Source: Nocardioides salarius
GTDB taxonomy: Bacteria > Actinomycetota > Actinomycetes > Propionibacteriales > Nocardioidaceae
Length of the DNA stretch: 64,000 nucleotides
Assembly: GCF_016907435.1 (NCBI RefSeq)
Contig: NZ_JAFBBZ010000001.1
Coordinates: forward strand, 3,038,001 to 3,102,000
Direction of reading: 5' to 3'
The notes under the pieces were generated by a model. That model saw only the letters and a list, made by a program, of their open reading frames with translations, ran no database searches and was not told where the DNA came from. Positions within the stretch are counted from its first letter, which is position 1. Each line of letters begins with the position of its first letter. This document shows, piece by piece, positions 27,769 to 35,989 of the stretch. The position numbers were made by a program, and so were the translations under genes.

Positions 27769-28344
27769 ATGAAGAGCGACGAGGTCCCGGCGACTCCCGC
27801 CCAGCGGTGGCGGCGGTGGGGACTGCTCGCCGCGGTGCTCGCCCTGGTCGTCGGGGCCGGCGTGCTGGCGTGGGAGCGGAGCCACCCCGACGTCGCCTTC
27901 GACTACGGCTACGGCATCGGGTCGAAGCGGGCCGTCGGCGAGACGGTGTGGACGACGTTGGCCGACTCCCAGAGCATCGGCTCGTCCGCGATCACCTTCA
28001 CCGAGCTCGAGCCCGTCATCGAGCGCGACGGGGCTGCGGTGGACGTGGAGTACCTGGTCTGCGCCCTCGACGAAGAAGCACTGGCCGAGGACGGGGTCGG
28101 CAGCTTCGGCTACGGGCTCCGGGACATGGCCGTACGCCGTTCCTGCGCCACCACCTCGCCGGCCCTGGGCGCGCGCCTGGTCGCCGAGCCGGGTGTCCGC
28201 CGGGAGCTGCTGGTCGGCATCACGGCCACGCGGCCGGGTCGGACCATCATCAGTGGTCATCGCGCGGCGTACGACGTCGGCTGGCGACGCGGCCACGGTG
28301 ACATCCTGGTCGAGGCCGACCTGCGCGCGACTCCGAGCAGCTAG
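27769..28344 (+). CDS. Membrane-anchored hypothetical protein
   Basis: 191 residues. A basic N-terminus (TPAQRWRRWG) precedes one transmembrane helix (LLAAVLALVVGAGVLAW). The outer domain of about 150 residues holds two Cys (YLVCALDEEAL, RRSCATTS) and a repeated hydrophobic-polar pattern suggesting beta structure. It is not recognised. It lies between the two 12-bp repeat elements with the kinase-like gene. Confidence 0.7.
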   Translation: MKSDEVPATPAQRWRRWGLLAAVLALVVGAGVLAWERSHPDVAFDYGYGIGSKRAVGETVWTTLADSQSIGSSAITFTELEPVIERDGAAVDVEYLVCALDEEALAEDGVGSFGYGLRDMAVRRSCATTSPALGARLVAEPGVRRELLVGITATRPGRTIISGHRAAYDVGWRRGHGDILVEADLRATPSS

Positions 28345-28454
28345 ACACCCCGGACCGCGACCTGGGACGGGGCTTCCCCAGACGTGGGTGCCTGGTCGGT
28401 CGTCCCCAGGCGGGGTCCCGGGTCGTGGTCCCGGGGTGGTCGGCGCCGTGGCGC

Positions 28455-28460
28455 TACCGT
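28455..28460 (+). promoter_or_regulatory. -10 box TACCGT
   Basis: 6 nt before GTG 28467; leaderless spacing. Confidence 0.45.
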
Positions 28461-28466
28461 GCTCGC

Positions 28467-29033
28467 GTGGCGCGCCTCATCCACCTCAACGGCCCGCCGG
28501 GCATCGGCAAGTCGACGATCGCCCGGCGCTACGTCGCTGAGCACCCGGGAGTGCTGAACTGCGACATCGACCTGCTCCGCACTCTCATCGGGGGGTGGTC
28601 AGAGGACTTCGCCGGGGCTGGTGCCCTGATCCGCCCCGCAGCCCTGGCGATGATCGAGGCCTACCTGGGGCACGGTCACGACGTGGTCCTGCCCCAGATG
28701 CTGATCGACCCTGCGCAGGTGGAGCTCTTCGAGAGCCGCGCTGTCGCGGCCGGGGCGACGTACGTCGAGCGGTTCCTGATGGACGAGCAGGAAGCCAGCG
28801 TGCAGCGATTCGGTCGGCGCGGCGCCTCTCGTCCAGAGGACCCCTGGCACGACCAGGTGCGCGTGATCGTCGAGCGCCAGGGTGGTGAGACCGCCTTGGT
28901 GCGTTGCTGGGTGGCGCTCGAGGAGCTGCAGGCGCGACGCCCGTCGGCACAGGTCGTCCCGAGCATCGAGGGGGCACCGGAGGACACCTACCGGCTCCTG
29001 GTGGAGTCGCTGTCCCGTGGCACTCGCCGCTGA
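28467..29033 (+). CDS. P-loop NTPase, small-molecule kinase-like
   Basis: 188 residues. Walker A GPPGIGKST lies near residues 9-17, followed by VLNCDIDLLRTLIGGW, where the Asp fits a Walker B or base position, and a lid-like RFGRRGASRPEDPW. The fold resembles gluconate/chloramphenicol-kinase-like and zeta-toxin-like ATPases; the substrate is unknown. GTG 28467 gives MARLIHLNGPPGIGKST, a normal short lead-in to the P-loop. Confidence 0.8.
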   Translation: MARLIHLNGPPGIGKSTIARRYVAEHPGVLNCDIDLLRTLIGGWSEDFAGAGALIRPAALAMIEAYLGHGHDVVLPQMLIDPAQVELFESRAVAAGATYVERFLMDEQEASVQRFGRRGASRPEDPWHDQVRVIVERQGGETALVRCWVALEELQARRPSAQVVPSIEGAPEDTYRLLVESLSRGTRR

Positions 29034-29114
29034 GGCCTCCTCTCCGCCCCAGGGGCAGCCGGGTCTCCTGGGCAGGTCCGTATGGTCGCCACGTCGGCCC
29101 CGCAGCCGCACGCC

Positions 29115-29311
29115 GGGTCGTGGTCCGGGTCGTGGTCCCTGGACGCTCCATGGCGCGTCCTGAGGCACACGACCCGAGCCACGACCCGAGCCACGACCCG
29201 AGCCACGACCCGAGCCACGACCCGAGCCACGACCCGAGCCACGACCCGAGCCACGACCCGAGCCACGACCCGAGCCACGACCCGAGCCACGATCCGGACC
29301 ACGACCTGACT
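29115..29311. repeat. Palindrome-cored 12-bp repeat element, copy B
   Basis: Left arm: two GGGTCGTGGTCC units (29115-29138). Core: 24-bp near-palindrome starting CTGGACGC (29139-29162). Spacer aggca. Right arm: ten exact copies of CACGACCCGAGC (29168-29287) and two diverged units to 29311, where the stop codon of the next gene begins. It shares core, spacer and arm orientation with copy A, but the arm copy numbers differ. A lone unit also lies at 28421-28432. Confidence 0.9.
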
Positions 29312-29787
29312 CAGCGCTCGGGGCGCACCAGGACCTCGTAGTCCACCCCGGTCGGCGCCCGGAAGTGCCCGACCCGCTCGAAGCCGAGCGACTCCACCAC
29401 CCGCAGCGCGCGCGTGTTGAAGCTCGCGACCGTCATCCGGTACGCCGCCGGGGCGAAGCGCGCGCGGCCGTGCGCCAGCCCGGCCCGGACGGCCTCGCGG
29501 CCGAGGCCCTGGCCGACCAGCTCGGGGTGCAGTCCGCCGCCGGTGTCGAGGGCGGCGTCGTCGTACGCCCAGCCCGGCACCTGCCCGTCAGGGCCGAACG
29601 AGCGGAAGCCGACCAGGCGCCCGCCCGCCGTGAGCGCGTGGAAGCCCGACGCGGGGTCGGCCAGGGCACCGGGGTCGGCGTCGGTCATGTCGTAGACGTC
29701 GTACGGCGCCGGGTAGCGCCAGGTGCGGACGTCGGCCGCCTGGTCCCGGGTGAGCGGAGCCAGCGCCAGCGGGCCGAGGGTCGTCAC
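29311..29787 (-). CDS. GNAT-family N-acetyltransferase
   Basis: 158 residues. The acetyl-CoA loop appears as HPELVGQGLGREAVRAGLAHGRAR, and the C-terminal SFNTRALRVVESLGFERVGHFR fits the last GNAT helix-strand. GTG 29787 overlaps the stop of the upstream dehydrogenase (GTGA), so it is the third gene of the mde-like operon. The substrate is unknown; the link to sulfur amino acid catabolism is positional. Confidence 0.85.
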   Translation of the reverse strand: MTTLGPLALAPLTRDQAADVRTWRYPAPYDVYDMTDADPGALADPASGFHALTAGGRLVGFRSFGPDGQVPGWAYDDAALDTGGGLHPELVGQGLGREAVRAGLAHGRARFAPAAYRMTVASFNTRALRVVESLGFERVGHFRAPTGVDYEVLVRPER

Positions 29788-32105
29788 TCCACCAGGCCCA
29801 GCGCCGCGTCGACGATCGCGGCGACGTCGAGCCCGTGCAGGCGGTAGGCGTCGGCGAGCCCGGAGGACTGCCCGAACTCCTCGACGCCCAGGCAGCGGAT
29901 GCGGTCGCCGCGGGCGCCGGCGAGGAACGACAGCGTGTGCGGGTGGCCGTCGAGCACGGTCACCAGGGGCGCCGGTGCCGAGGCGGGGAGCAGCTCGGCG
30001 AGGACGTCGCCGCCGGTGCCGCCGCCGCGGCGGCCGCGCTGCTGGAACGAGCGGAAGACCAGGTCGGGGCTGGTCAGGCAGACCACCCCGGCCCGCACGC
30101 CCTGCCCGCGCAGGCTCTCGGCCGCCGCGAGCACCTCGGGCATGAGCGCGCCGACGCCGACCAGCGTCACCTGCTCCTGGTCGAGCGCGTGCTCGGCGGG
30201 CAGCCGGTAGCCGCCGGCCACCGCCTGTCGGCGGCGCCGCTCGACGAGCGCCGGGTCGTCGGGCAGCTCGGCGAGGGTGGGGTCGAGGGGGCGCGTGGAG
30301 AGCCGGAAGTACGACGACGTGCCGCCCGGCACGCCGACCGACTCCATCGCGGCCAGGAAGCACCACTCCAGGTCCTGCGCGAACGCCGGCTCCCAGGCGG
30401 TGCAGCCCGGCTGCTCGAGGCCGATCGACGGCGTGGTGATCGACTGGTGCGCCCCGCCCTCGGGCGCCAGCGTGACGCCCGACGGGGTGCCGACCAGGAT
30501 CGACTGCCCACCGGAGTAGATGCCGTAGGACCACGGCTCCAGCGCGCGCGAGACGAACGGGTCGTAGATGGTCGCGATCGGGATCAGCCGCTCGCCCCAC
30601 CGCGACCAGGTCGCGCCCAGCTCGCCCAGCAGCGAGACCAGGTTGACCTCGGCGATGCCGAGCTCGATGTGCTGGCCGCTCTGGCGCTCCGACCAGCGCA
30701 GCAGCCGCTCGGTGTCGTCGGCGAACCAGTCGCGCCGGTCCTCCACCGACCACACCCCGGCCTTGTTGATCCACCCGCCGAGGTTGGTCGAGGAGGCCAC
30801 GTCGGGGCTGCAGGTGACCAACCGCGCGGCCACCGCCGGCGCGTCGCGGTGCAGGTCGGCCAGCAGCCGGCCCAGGGCCGCCTGGGTCGAGACCGGGCGC
30901 TTGTGGGCGTGGCCCAGCGCGACGGGCACCGGGAGCGGGGTCGTCGGCGGCTGCGGCGTACGACGCAGGGTCGCGGCGCGCTGCTCGCACAGCTCGGCGG
31001 CGACGCTGCCCGCGGGGAAGCGTGACCACGGCGCGGAGCGGTCGCCGCCGGTCCGCTCGGCCAGGGCGTCCATCTGCTCACCGGTCAGGAGTGCGGAGTG
31101 GTTGTTGGGGTGGCCCTCGGTGGGCAGCCCGCGGCCCTTGATCGTGTAGGCGAACACGACGGTGGGCCGGTCGTCGGCGACGTCGGCGAAGGTGTCGACG
31201 AGCAGCCCGAGGTCGTGGCCGCCGAGGTCGCGCACCAGGCCGGCCAGGTCGTCGGCGTCGAGGGAGTCCACGAGGCCGCGCAGCTCGGTCGAGGGCGACC
31301 ACGCCTCCGACTCGGCGAGCAGCCGGGTCGCGAGCTCGTCGCTGCCGGCGCGCAGCATCCGCTGGTACTCCTCGTTGGGCATCTGCTCCAGGCGGGCGCG
31401 CAGCTCGGCACCGCCCGGGCGCTCGAAGAGCTCGCTGATGCGACGACCCCACTTGATCGTCACGACCTGCCAGCCGGCCGCCTCGAACATGCCGGCCAGC
31501 CGGGCGATCTGCAGCTCGGGCACGACCCGGTCGAGCGACTGCCGGTTGACGTCGACCACCCACAGCACCTCGCCGAGCCGGGCCACCGCGGGGTCGGCCA
31601 CGGCCTCCCAGATCGCGCCCTCGTCGAGCTCGGCGTCGCCGAGCAGGCTGACGAAGCGGCCGGCCGGGGGAGCGTCGGCGAAGCGGGAGGTGACGTAGCG
31701 GTGCGACATCGCCGCCCACAGCGCCGCGGTCGCGCCGATGCCGACCGAGCCGGTGGAGAAGTCGACGGTGTCGGGGTCCTTGAGCCGCGAGGGGTAGGAC
31801 TGCAGCCCGCCCTTGGCCCGCAGCGTCGGCAGGTAGGCCTCGTCGAGGTCGCCGAGCAGGTAGTTGAGCGCGTGCAGCACCGGCGAGGCGTGCGGCTTGA
31901 CCGAGACCCGGTCGTCGCGCTCGAGCTCGGCGAACCACAGCGCCACCATGATGTCGACCATCGAGGCCGAGGAGGCCTGGTGGCCGCCGACCTTGACCCC
32001 GCTGTCGTTGGGGCGTCCGGCGTTGGCGGCGTCGACGATGGAGGTCGCCAGCCACAGCACGCGGCGCGAGACCTCGCGGAGCAGGGCGGGGTCGGGCGTG
32101 GTCAC
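29784..32105 (-). CDS. AceE-like 2-oxoacid dehydrogenase E1 (MdeB-like)
   Basis: 773 residues, transketolase-like TPP enzyme. GHQASSASMVDIMVALWF near the N-terminus and the TPP motif GDAELDEG (156-163) through VVDVNRQSLD (N187) follow the pattern of homodimeric pyruvate dehydrogenase E1. The C-terminal half has the pyrimidine and TK-C domains. Pseudomonas putida mdeB encodes a similar protein beside methionine gamma-lyase (mdeA) and an Lrp regulator (mdeR), where it is proposed to oxidise 2-oxobutyrate. The same trio is present here. GTG 32105 has GGAGGAG 4 nt upstream. Confidence 0.88.
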   Translation of the reverse strand: MTTPDPALLREVSRRVLWLATSIVDAANAGRPNDSGVKVGGHQASSASMVDIMVALWFAELERDDRVSVKPHASPVLHALNYLLGDLDEAYLPTLRAKGGLQSYPSRLKDPDTVDFSTGSVGIGATAALWAAMSHRYVTSRFADAPPAGRFVSLLGDAELDEGAIWEAVADPAVARLGEVLWVVDVNRQSLDRVVPELQIARLAGMFEAAGWQVVTIKWGRRISELFERPGGAELRARLEQMPNEEYQRMLRAGSDELATRLLAESEAWSPSTELRGLVDSLDADDLAGLVRDLGGHDLGLLVDTFADVADDRPTVVFAYTIKGRGLPTEGHPNNHSALLTGEQMDALAERTGGDRSAPWSRFPAGSVAAELCEQRAATLRRTPQPPTTPLPVPVALGHAHKRPVSTQAALGRLLADLHRDAPAVAARLVTCSPDVASSTNLGGWINKAGVWSVEDRRDWFADDTERLLRWSERQSGQHIELGIAEVNLVSLLGELGATWSRWGERLIPIATIYDPFVSRALEPWSYGIYSGGQSILVGTPSGVTLAPEGGAHQSITTPSIGLEQPGCTAWEPAFAQDLEWCFLAAMESVGVPGGTSSYFRLSTRPLDPTLAELPDDPALVERRRRQAVAGGYRLPAEHALDQEQVTLVGVGALMPEVLAAAESLRGQGVRAGVVCLTSPDLVFRSFQQRGRRGGGTGGDVLAELLPASAPAPLVTVLDGHPHTLSFLAGARGDRIRCLGVEEFGQSSGLADAYRLHGLDVAAIVDAALGLVE

Positions 32106-32128
32106 GGGTCTCCTCCGGAGGGGGTCGG

Positions 32129-33358
32129 TCAGACGCCGGCGGGCTGGGGCGCCTGGGTGCTGGGGCGCCACTGTGCCACCGGAGGGGTCGCCGGGGTGGC
32201 CACCCGGCTGGCGTCCAGCGCCGCGGCGAGGTCGTCGAGCAGGTCGAGCGGGTCCTCCAGCCCGACCGAGAACCGTACGACGCCCGCGCCGGGCCGCGCG
32301 TGGGGCGCGACCGGGCGGTGGGTCAGCGCCGCGGGGTGCTGGACCAGCGAGTCGACGCCGCCCAGCGAGACCGCGTGGGTGAACAGCCGCACCGCCGAGG
32401 TCAGCCGCGCGGCGGCGTCGTACCCGTCGTGCAGGGTGATGGCGACCATCGCGCCCGAGCCGCGCATCTGGGTGCCGACCAGCCCGCGGGGGTCGTCGAG
32501 GCCGGGGTGGTGCACGGTGGCGACCTCGTCGCGGCCCTGGAGGAACTCGACCAGGCGGTGCGCGCCGTCCTGCTGGGCGCGCACCCGCAGCGGCAGGGTG
32601 GCCAGGCCGCGGTGCAGGAGGTAGGCGCCGAGCGGGTGCAGGATGCCGCCGGTCACCGCGCGCACCTGGCGCAGCCCGTTGGCGGTCTCCTCGTCGCAGG
32701 CGATGACGCCGCCCACGACGTCGCCGTGCCCGCCGAGGTACTTGGTGGCGCTGTGCAGCGCCATCGCGGCGCCGTGGTCGAGCGGGTTCTGGAGCACCGG
32801 GGTGGCGAAGGTGTTGTCGACCAGCACCGGCACGTCGCCGGCGGCGGCCTCCGCGGCGCGGATGTCGAGCAGCTCCAGCGTCGGGTTGGCCGGGGTCTCC
32901 ACGACCACCAGCGCGGTGTCGGGGCGCACGGAGGCGGCGATCTCGGCCTCGGTGCACCAGGTGACCTCGGTGCCGAGCAGCCCGGTGGAGAGCAGGTGGT
33001 CGGAGCCGCCGTACATCGGGCGGACCGCGACGACGTGGCGCTTGCCGCTCAGCATCGTGCGCGAGAGCACCGCGGCCGACATCGCGGCCATGCCGGAGGC
33101 GAAGGCCACCGCCGACTCGGCGTGCTCCAGCGTGGCGAGCGCGGTCTCGAAGCGGGCCACGGTGGGGTTCCACAGCCGTTGGTAGACGTGGCCGCCCTCG
33201 GTGGGGTGACCGCCGGTGGCCATCGACTCGTAGGACTCGCCGCCGGTGTCGAGGTCGGGCAGCGGGTTCGTCGACGAGAGGTCGAGCGGCAGGGCGTGCA
33301 CGCCCAGGGCGGTCAGGTCGTCACGGCCGCTGTGCACGGCGAGGGAGTCGAGGCGCAT
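32129..33358 (-). CDS. Cys/Met-metabolism PLP enzyme, probable methionine gamma-lyase
   Basis: 409 residues of the cystathionine gamma-lyase family. PLP lysine K206 lies in LHSATKYLGGHGD, D181 in VLVDNTFATP, and Y116 in MYGGSD. Bona fide methionine gamma-lyases carry a Cys two residues after that Tyr; here it is Gly118, so cystathionine or homocysteine cleavage remains possible. The MdeB-like dehydrogenase downstream and Lrp regulator opposite favour release of 2-oxobutyrate from methionine or cystathionine. The ATG at 33358 gives a normal N-terminus. The gap to the next gene is 23 bp. Confidence 0.88.
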   Translation of the reverse strand: MRLDSLAVHSGRDDLTALGVHALPLDLSSTNPLPDLDTGGESYESMATGGHPTEGGHVYQRLWNPTVARFETALATLEHAESAVAFASGMAAMSAAVLSRTMLSGKRHVVAVRPMYGGSDHLLSTGLLGTEVTWCTEAEIAASVRPDTALVVVETPANPTLELLDIRAAEAAAGDVPVLVDNTFATPVLQNPLDHGAAMALHSATKYLGGHGDVVGGVIACDEETANGLRQVRAVTGGILHPLGAYLLHRGLATLPLRVRAQQDGAHRLVEFLQGRDEVATVHHPGLDDPRGLVGTQMRGSGAMVAITLHDGYDAAARLTSAVRLFTHAVSLGGVDSLVQHPAALTHRPVAPHARPGAGVVRFSVGLEDPLDLLDDLAAALDASRVATPATPPVAQWRPSTQAPQPAGV

Positions 33359-33411
33359 GCGACGAGTCTCGCTGAGAAGTCGCCGTACGACGCGCGCTGC
33401 TGTCGAAGGCG

Positions 33412-33417
33412 TAGTCT
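33412..33417 (+). promoter_or_regulatory. -10 box TAGTCT of the Lrp gene
   Basis: Immediately precedes the first of two direct repeats, so a bound regulator would cover +1. Confidence 0.4.
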
Positions 33418-33461
33418 GAACACCTATCTGTTGGAGAAGAAGCAAGAACACCAGCCTGTTG
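33418..33461 (+). promoter_or_regulatory. Paired operator for the Lrp-type regulator
   Basis: Two copies of GAACACC-N3-CTGTTG (33418-33433 and 33446-33461), 28 bp apart. Each contains the dyad AACA-N6-TGTT. The spacing, close to three helical turns, suits an Lrp octamer or dimer pair, and the location at the regulator's own start suggests autoregulation and control of the divergent mde-like genes. Confidence 0.55.
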
Positions 33462-33472
33462 AGGAGCCTGCG

Positions 33473-33958
33473 TTGCCTGGATCACAACCCGTCGACCGGG
33501 CCGCCGCCGGCCTGGACTCCCTCGACCTCGACATCCTGCGCGCCCTGGGCGCCGACGGCCGCCTGACCAACAAGGCGCTCGCCTCGCGGCTGGGGGTCGC
33601 CGAGTCGACCTGCGCCTACCGGGTGCGCTCGCTGCGCGACCGCGGCGTCATCGTCGGCACCAGCGTGCAGGTCGACGTCGCCACGCTGGGCTTCCCGCTT
33701 CAGGCGGTCATCAAGGTGCGCCTGGGCAGCCACGACCAGCAGCACGTGACCCGCCTGTACGACGCCCTGGTCGAGGCCCCGGGCGTGCTGCAGGCGCTGC
33801 ACGTGGCCGGCGAGGACGACTTCCACCTGCTGGTGGCCGTCGCCGACCCCGAGGCGCTGCGCGACCTGGTGCTCGAGCACGTCACGGTGCACCCCGTGGT
33901 GCGCTCGACCGAGACCCAGCTGGTCTTCGAGCGCCGCAAGGGCCACGGGGTGCTGTGA
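33473..33958 (+). CDS. Lrp/AsnC-family regulator (MdeR-like)
   Basis: 161 residues. The N-terminal helix-turn-helix is LDILRALGADGRLTNKALASRLGVAESTCAYRVRSLRDRGVI; the C-terminal RAM domain is QAVIKVRLGSHD...VLQALHVAGEDDFHLLVAVAD. It is divergent from the PLP lyase and probably activates it in response to methionine or a related amino acid. The start is TTG 33473 with GAGGAG 6 nt upstream; TTG 33431 is an in-frame alternative if the mRNA is leaderless. Confidence 0.9.
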   Translation: MPGSQPVDRAAAGLDSLDLDILRALGADGRLTNKALASRLGVAESTCAYRVRSLRDRGVIVGTSVQVDVATLGFPLQAVIKVRLGSHDQQHVTRLYDALVEAPGVLQALHVAGEDDFHLLVAVADPEALRDLVLEHVTVHPVVRSTETQLVFERRKGHGVL

Positions 33959-33977
33959 GGCCGGGCCCGCGCGCGGC

Positions 33978-34178
33978 TCAGCCGGCCGACGACGTACGCC
34001 CGGCGAGCCAGGCGTGCAGCTCGGGGCCGTCGGCCTCGACCCGGTCCATCTCCTCGCCGCCGTCGCAGGTCAGCAGCGCGACCGTGGTGTGGGCGGGGGA
34101 GGAGGCGACGACCTGCCAGTGCCCGCCGCGCAGCGCCCACTCCTCGAGGGTGCGGGCGGGCCGCGGGACGGGGAGCAT
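33978..34178 (-). CDS. 66-residue hypothetical protein coupled to the Eis-like gene
   Basis: The ATG overlaps the stop of the acetyltransferase by one base (TGATG), indicating coupling. The product reads MLPVPRPARTLEEWALRGGH... TVALLTCDGGEEMDRVEADG...AWLAGRTSSAG and looks like a small beta-alpha domain. No family is recognised. It may assist or modify the acetyltransferase. Confidence 0.65.
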   Translation of the reverse strand: MLPVPRPARTLEEWALRGGHWQVVASSPAHTTVALLTCDGGEEMDRVEADGPELHAWLAGRTSSAG

Positions 34179-35452
34179 CAGAACCCCGTGGTGCACCAGG
34201 GTGTCGGACCGCCGTCGGCCATCGCGGCGAAGGCGTCGGTGTCGGGGCCGCTGACCCGCCCGGCGGCCGCCAGATCGGCGACGTCCACGTCGCCGAGGTA
34301 GAGCTGGCCCAGCGTCTCGGCCGAGAGCCGCACCCCCGCCTCGTCGTCGGTACGCCGCACCGTCGCGGCGCCGCCGCGGGTCGTGACCCGCCAGCGCCCG
34401 GAGGTGTGGCCCAGGGCGTCGTCGACGTCGAGCACGACGTCGCCGTCGGCCTGCCACGGACGGGCCTCGAGAGCGACCGGCAGGTCGAGCACCCGCACCC
34501 ACAGCGTGTCGTGCAGGGCGGTGGTGGTCACGACCCGCGGGTCGACCAGCGCGAGGTCGAGCGTGCCGAGCAGCGGGCTGCGGCCCCAGCGGACCTTCTC
34601 GACGAGGTCGATGTCGGCGATGAAGCGCCACAGCCGCAGGTAGCCGGTCGGGGTGTCGGCGGCGAGGTCGACCAGCTCGACCGCCGCGTCCTTGCGGTGG
34701 TCGCCGTTGTGCTTGAAGAGGGCGTAGCCGTCGACGGCGCCGGCGGGGTCGAGGTGCAGCACCGCGCGCAGCATCTTGTCGGGGGCGCCCTTGTCCCAGT
34801 CGTACTCGCCGGTCAGGAACATCTCGTAGAACGCGGGCCGGCTGACCGCGCCGCGGGTGCGCTGCAGGTGGCGGTCGAAGACCTCGCGCACGTGCGGCCA
34901 CGCCTCGGCCGGCTCCACCATCTCGAGGCTGCCCGGGTCGTCGAGGTCGCGCAGCCCGAAGCGGGAGCCCGTGTCGATCTCGACGCGTCGCCCGCGCACG
35001 GCCGGGCCGAAGCCGAACCTGCCGTAGATGGAGCCCTCGGTCGCGGTCAGCGCCGCCAAGGGCCGGCCCTGCGCGAGCGCGTGGTCGAGGTCCTCGGTCA
35101 TCAGCCGGCGCAGCAGCCCCTGGCGACGGTGGGTGGGTGCGACGGTGACGTCGCTGATCATGTGCAGCCCGAGCGTGCGGTCGCCGCCGACGTTGAGCTC
35201 GCCGGCCCAGCTGGCGAAGGTGCCGACCGGCAGCGTGCCGTCGGCGACCCGGGCGGTGGGCCAGGCGCCGCGCACCACCGCCCCGTCCCGCCCGGCGTAC
35301 CTGCGCCAGCGGTCGAACTCGGCCTGGTCGTTGCGGCCGTCGTGGAAGCCGCGGGCCAGACCCTCCAACCACCCCCGCAGCAACGCCGCGTCGGCGCCCT
35401 CGTCGCCGGGCTCGAGGCTGCGGAAGGTCAGGTCGGCGTGCGGCTCACTCAC
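34178..35452 (-). CDS. Eis-family GNAT N-acetyltransferase
   Basis: 424 residues with the tripartite Eis layout. The N-terminal GNAT has the acetyl-CoA loop VTVAPTHRRQGLLRRLM, IYGRFGFGPA fits the second part, and the C-terminal SCP2-like domain ends in Phe (WCTTGF), whose carboxylate is catalytic in mycobacterial Eis. That family acetylates amines of drugs and proteins; the natural substrate is unclear. GTG 35452 has TAGGGT 6 nt upstream, so the operon is predicted to be leaderless. Confidence 0.9.
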   Translation of the reverse strand: MSEPHADLTFRSLEPGDEGADAALLRGWLEGLARGFHDGRNDQAEFDRWRRYAGRDGAVVRGAWPTARVADGTLPVGTFASWAGELNVGGDRTLGLHMISDVTVAPTHRRQGLLRRLMTEDLDHALAQGRPLAALTATEGSIYGRFGFGPAVRGRRVEIDTGSRFGLRDLDDPGSLEMVEPAEAWPHVREVFDRHLQRTRGAVSRPAFYEMFLTGEYDWDKGAPDKMLRAVLHLDPAGAVDGYALFKHNGDHRKDAAVELVDLAADTPTGYLRLWRFIADIDLVEKVRWGRSPLLGTLDLALVDPRVVTTTALHDTLWVRVLDLPVALEARPWQADGDVVLDVDDALGHTSGRWRVTTRGGAATVRRTDDEAGVRLSAETLGQLYLGDVDVADLAAAGRVSGPDTDAFAAMADGGPTPWCTTGF

Positions 35453-35458
35453 CCCGAC

Positions 35459-35464
35459 ACCCTA
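35459..35464 (-). promoter_or_regulatory. -10 box TAGGGT of the Eis-like gene
   Basis: 6 nt before GTG 35452. Confidence 0.5.
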
Positions 35465-35505
35465 GGAGCACCCCTACCCACCCCTCCACGCGATATCCGC
35501 CGTCG

Positions 35506-35961
35506 TCGGTCGAGCAGTGACGAGCGCCAGCGAGGAGCGTCGCCTCCGTTGGTCGAGCAGTGACGAGCGCCAGCGAGGAGCGTCGCCGAGACGTGACGCG
35601 CTCGCCGTACGCCATGGGCTCACGGGGTCTCGGCGACGCTCGAGCCTTCGGCCCTCGCTGCTCGACCAACGACCGCCGTTGGTCGAGCAGTGACGAGCGC
35701 CAGCGAGGAGCGTCGCCGAGACCCGGTGACTGACGTGCTCGCCGTACGCCGGGTGGTCACTGGGTCTCGGCGTCGCTCGAGCCTTCGGCCCTCGCTGCTC
35801 GACCAACGACCGCCGTTGGTCGAGCAGTGACGAGCGCCAGCGAGGAGCGTCGCCGAGACCCGGTGAGGTGCCCTCGCGCCGTACGCCATGGGGTCTCGGC
35901 GTCGCTCGAGCCTTCGGCCCTCGCTGCTCGACCAACGGGGGCCCTCGCTGCTCGACCAACG
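35506..35961. repeat. Array of MITE-like cassettes with CGTTGGTCGAGCAG ends
   Basis: Three complete cassettes (35547-35671, 35677-35808, 35814-35937) have inverted ends CGTTGGTCGAGCAG / CTGCTCGACCAACG, arms of about 45 bp and a short variable centre that contains GTACGCC. Partial copies flank them (35506-35544 and 35941-35961). They fill the 537-bp gap between two divergent genes; no gene is seen there. A related single arm lies at 46560-46630. Confidence 0.85.
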
Positions 35962-35977
35962 GTGGGGCGGGGCCGCC

Positions 35978-35983
35978 TAGGGT
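35978..35983 (+). promoter_or_regulatory. -10 box TAGGGT of the PolDom gene
   Basis: 6 nt before ATG 35990, just outside the repeat array. Confidence 0.5.
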
Positions 35984-35989
35984 GGCGCC

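Noticed and set aside
29082..29309. Frames encoding repeated Thr-Thr-Arg-Ala or Ser-His-Asp-Pro
   Set aside because: They are translations of the 12-bp repeat array; every frame is open because the unit is a multiple of three.
29168..29311. Possible CRISPR array
   Set aside because: The units are 12 bp and directly adjacent, without spacers, and no cas genes are present.
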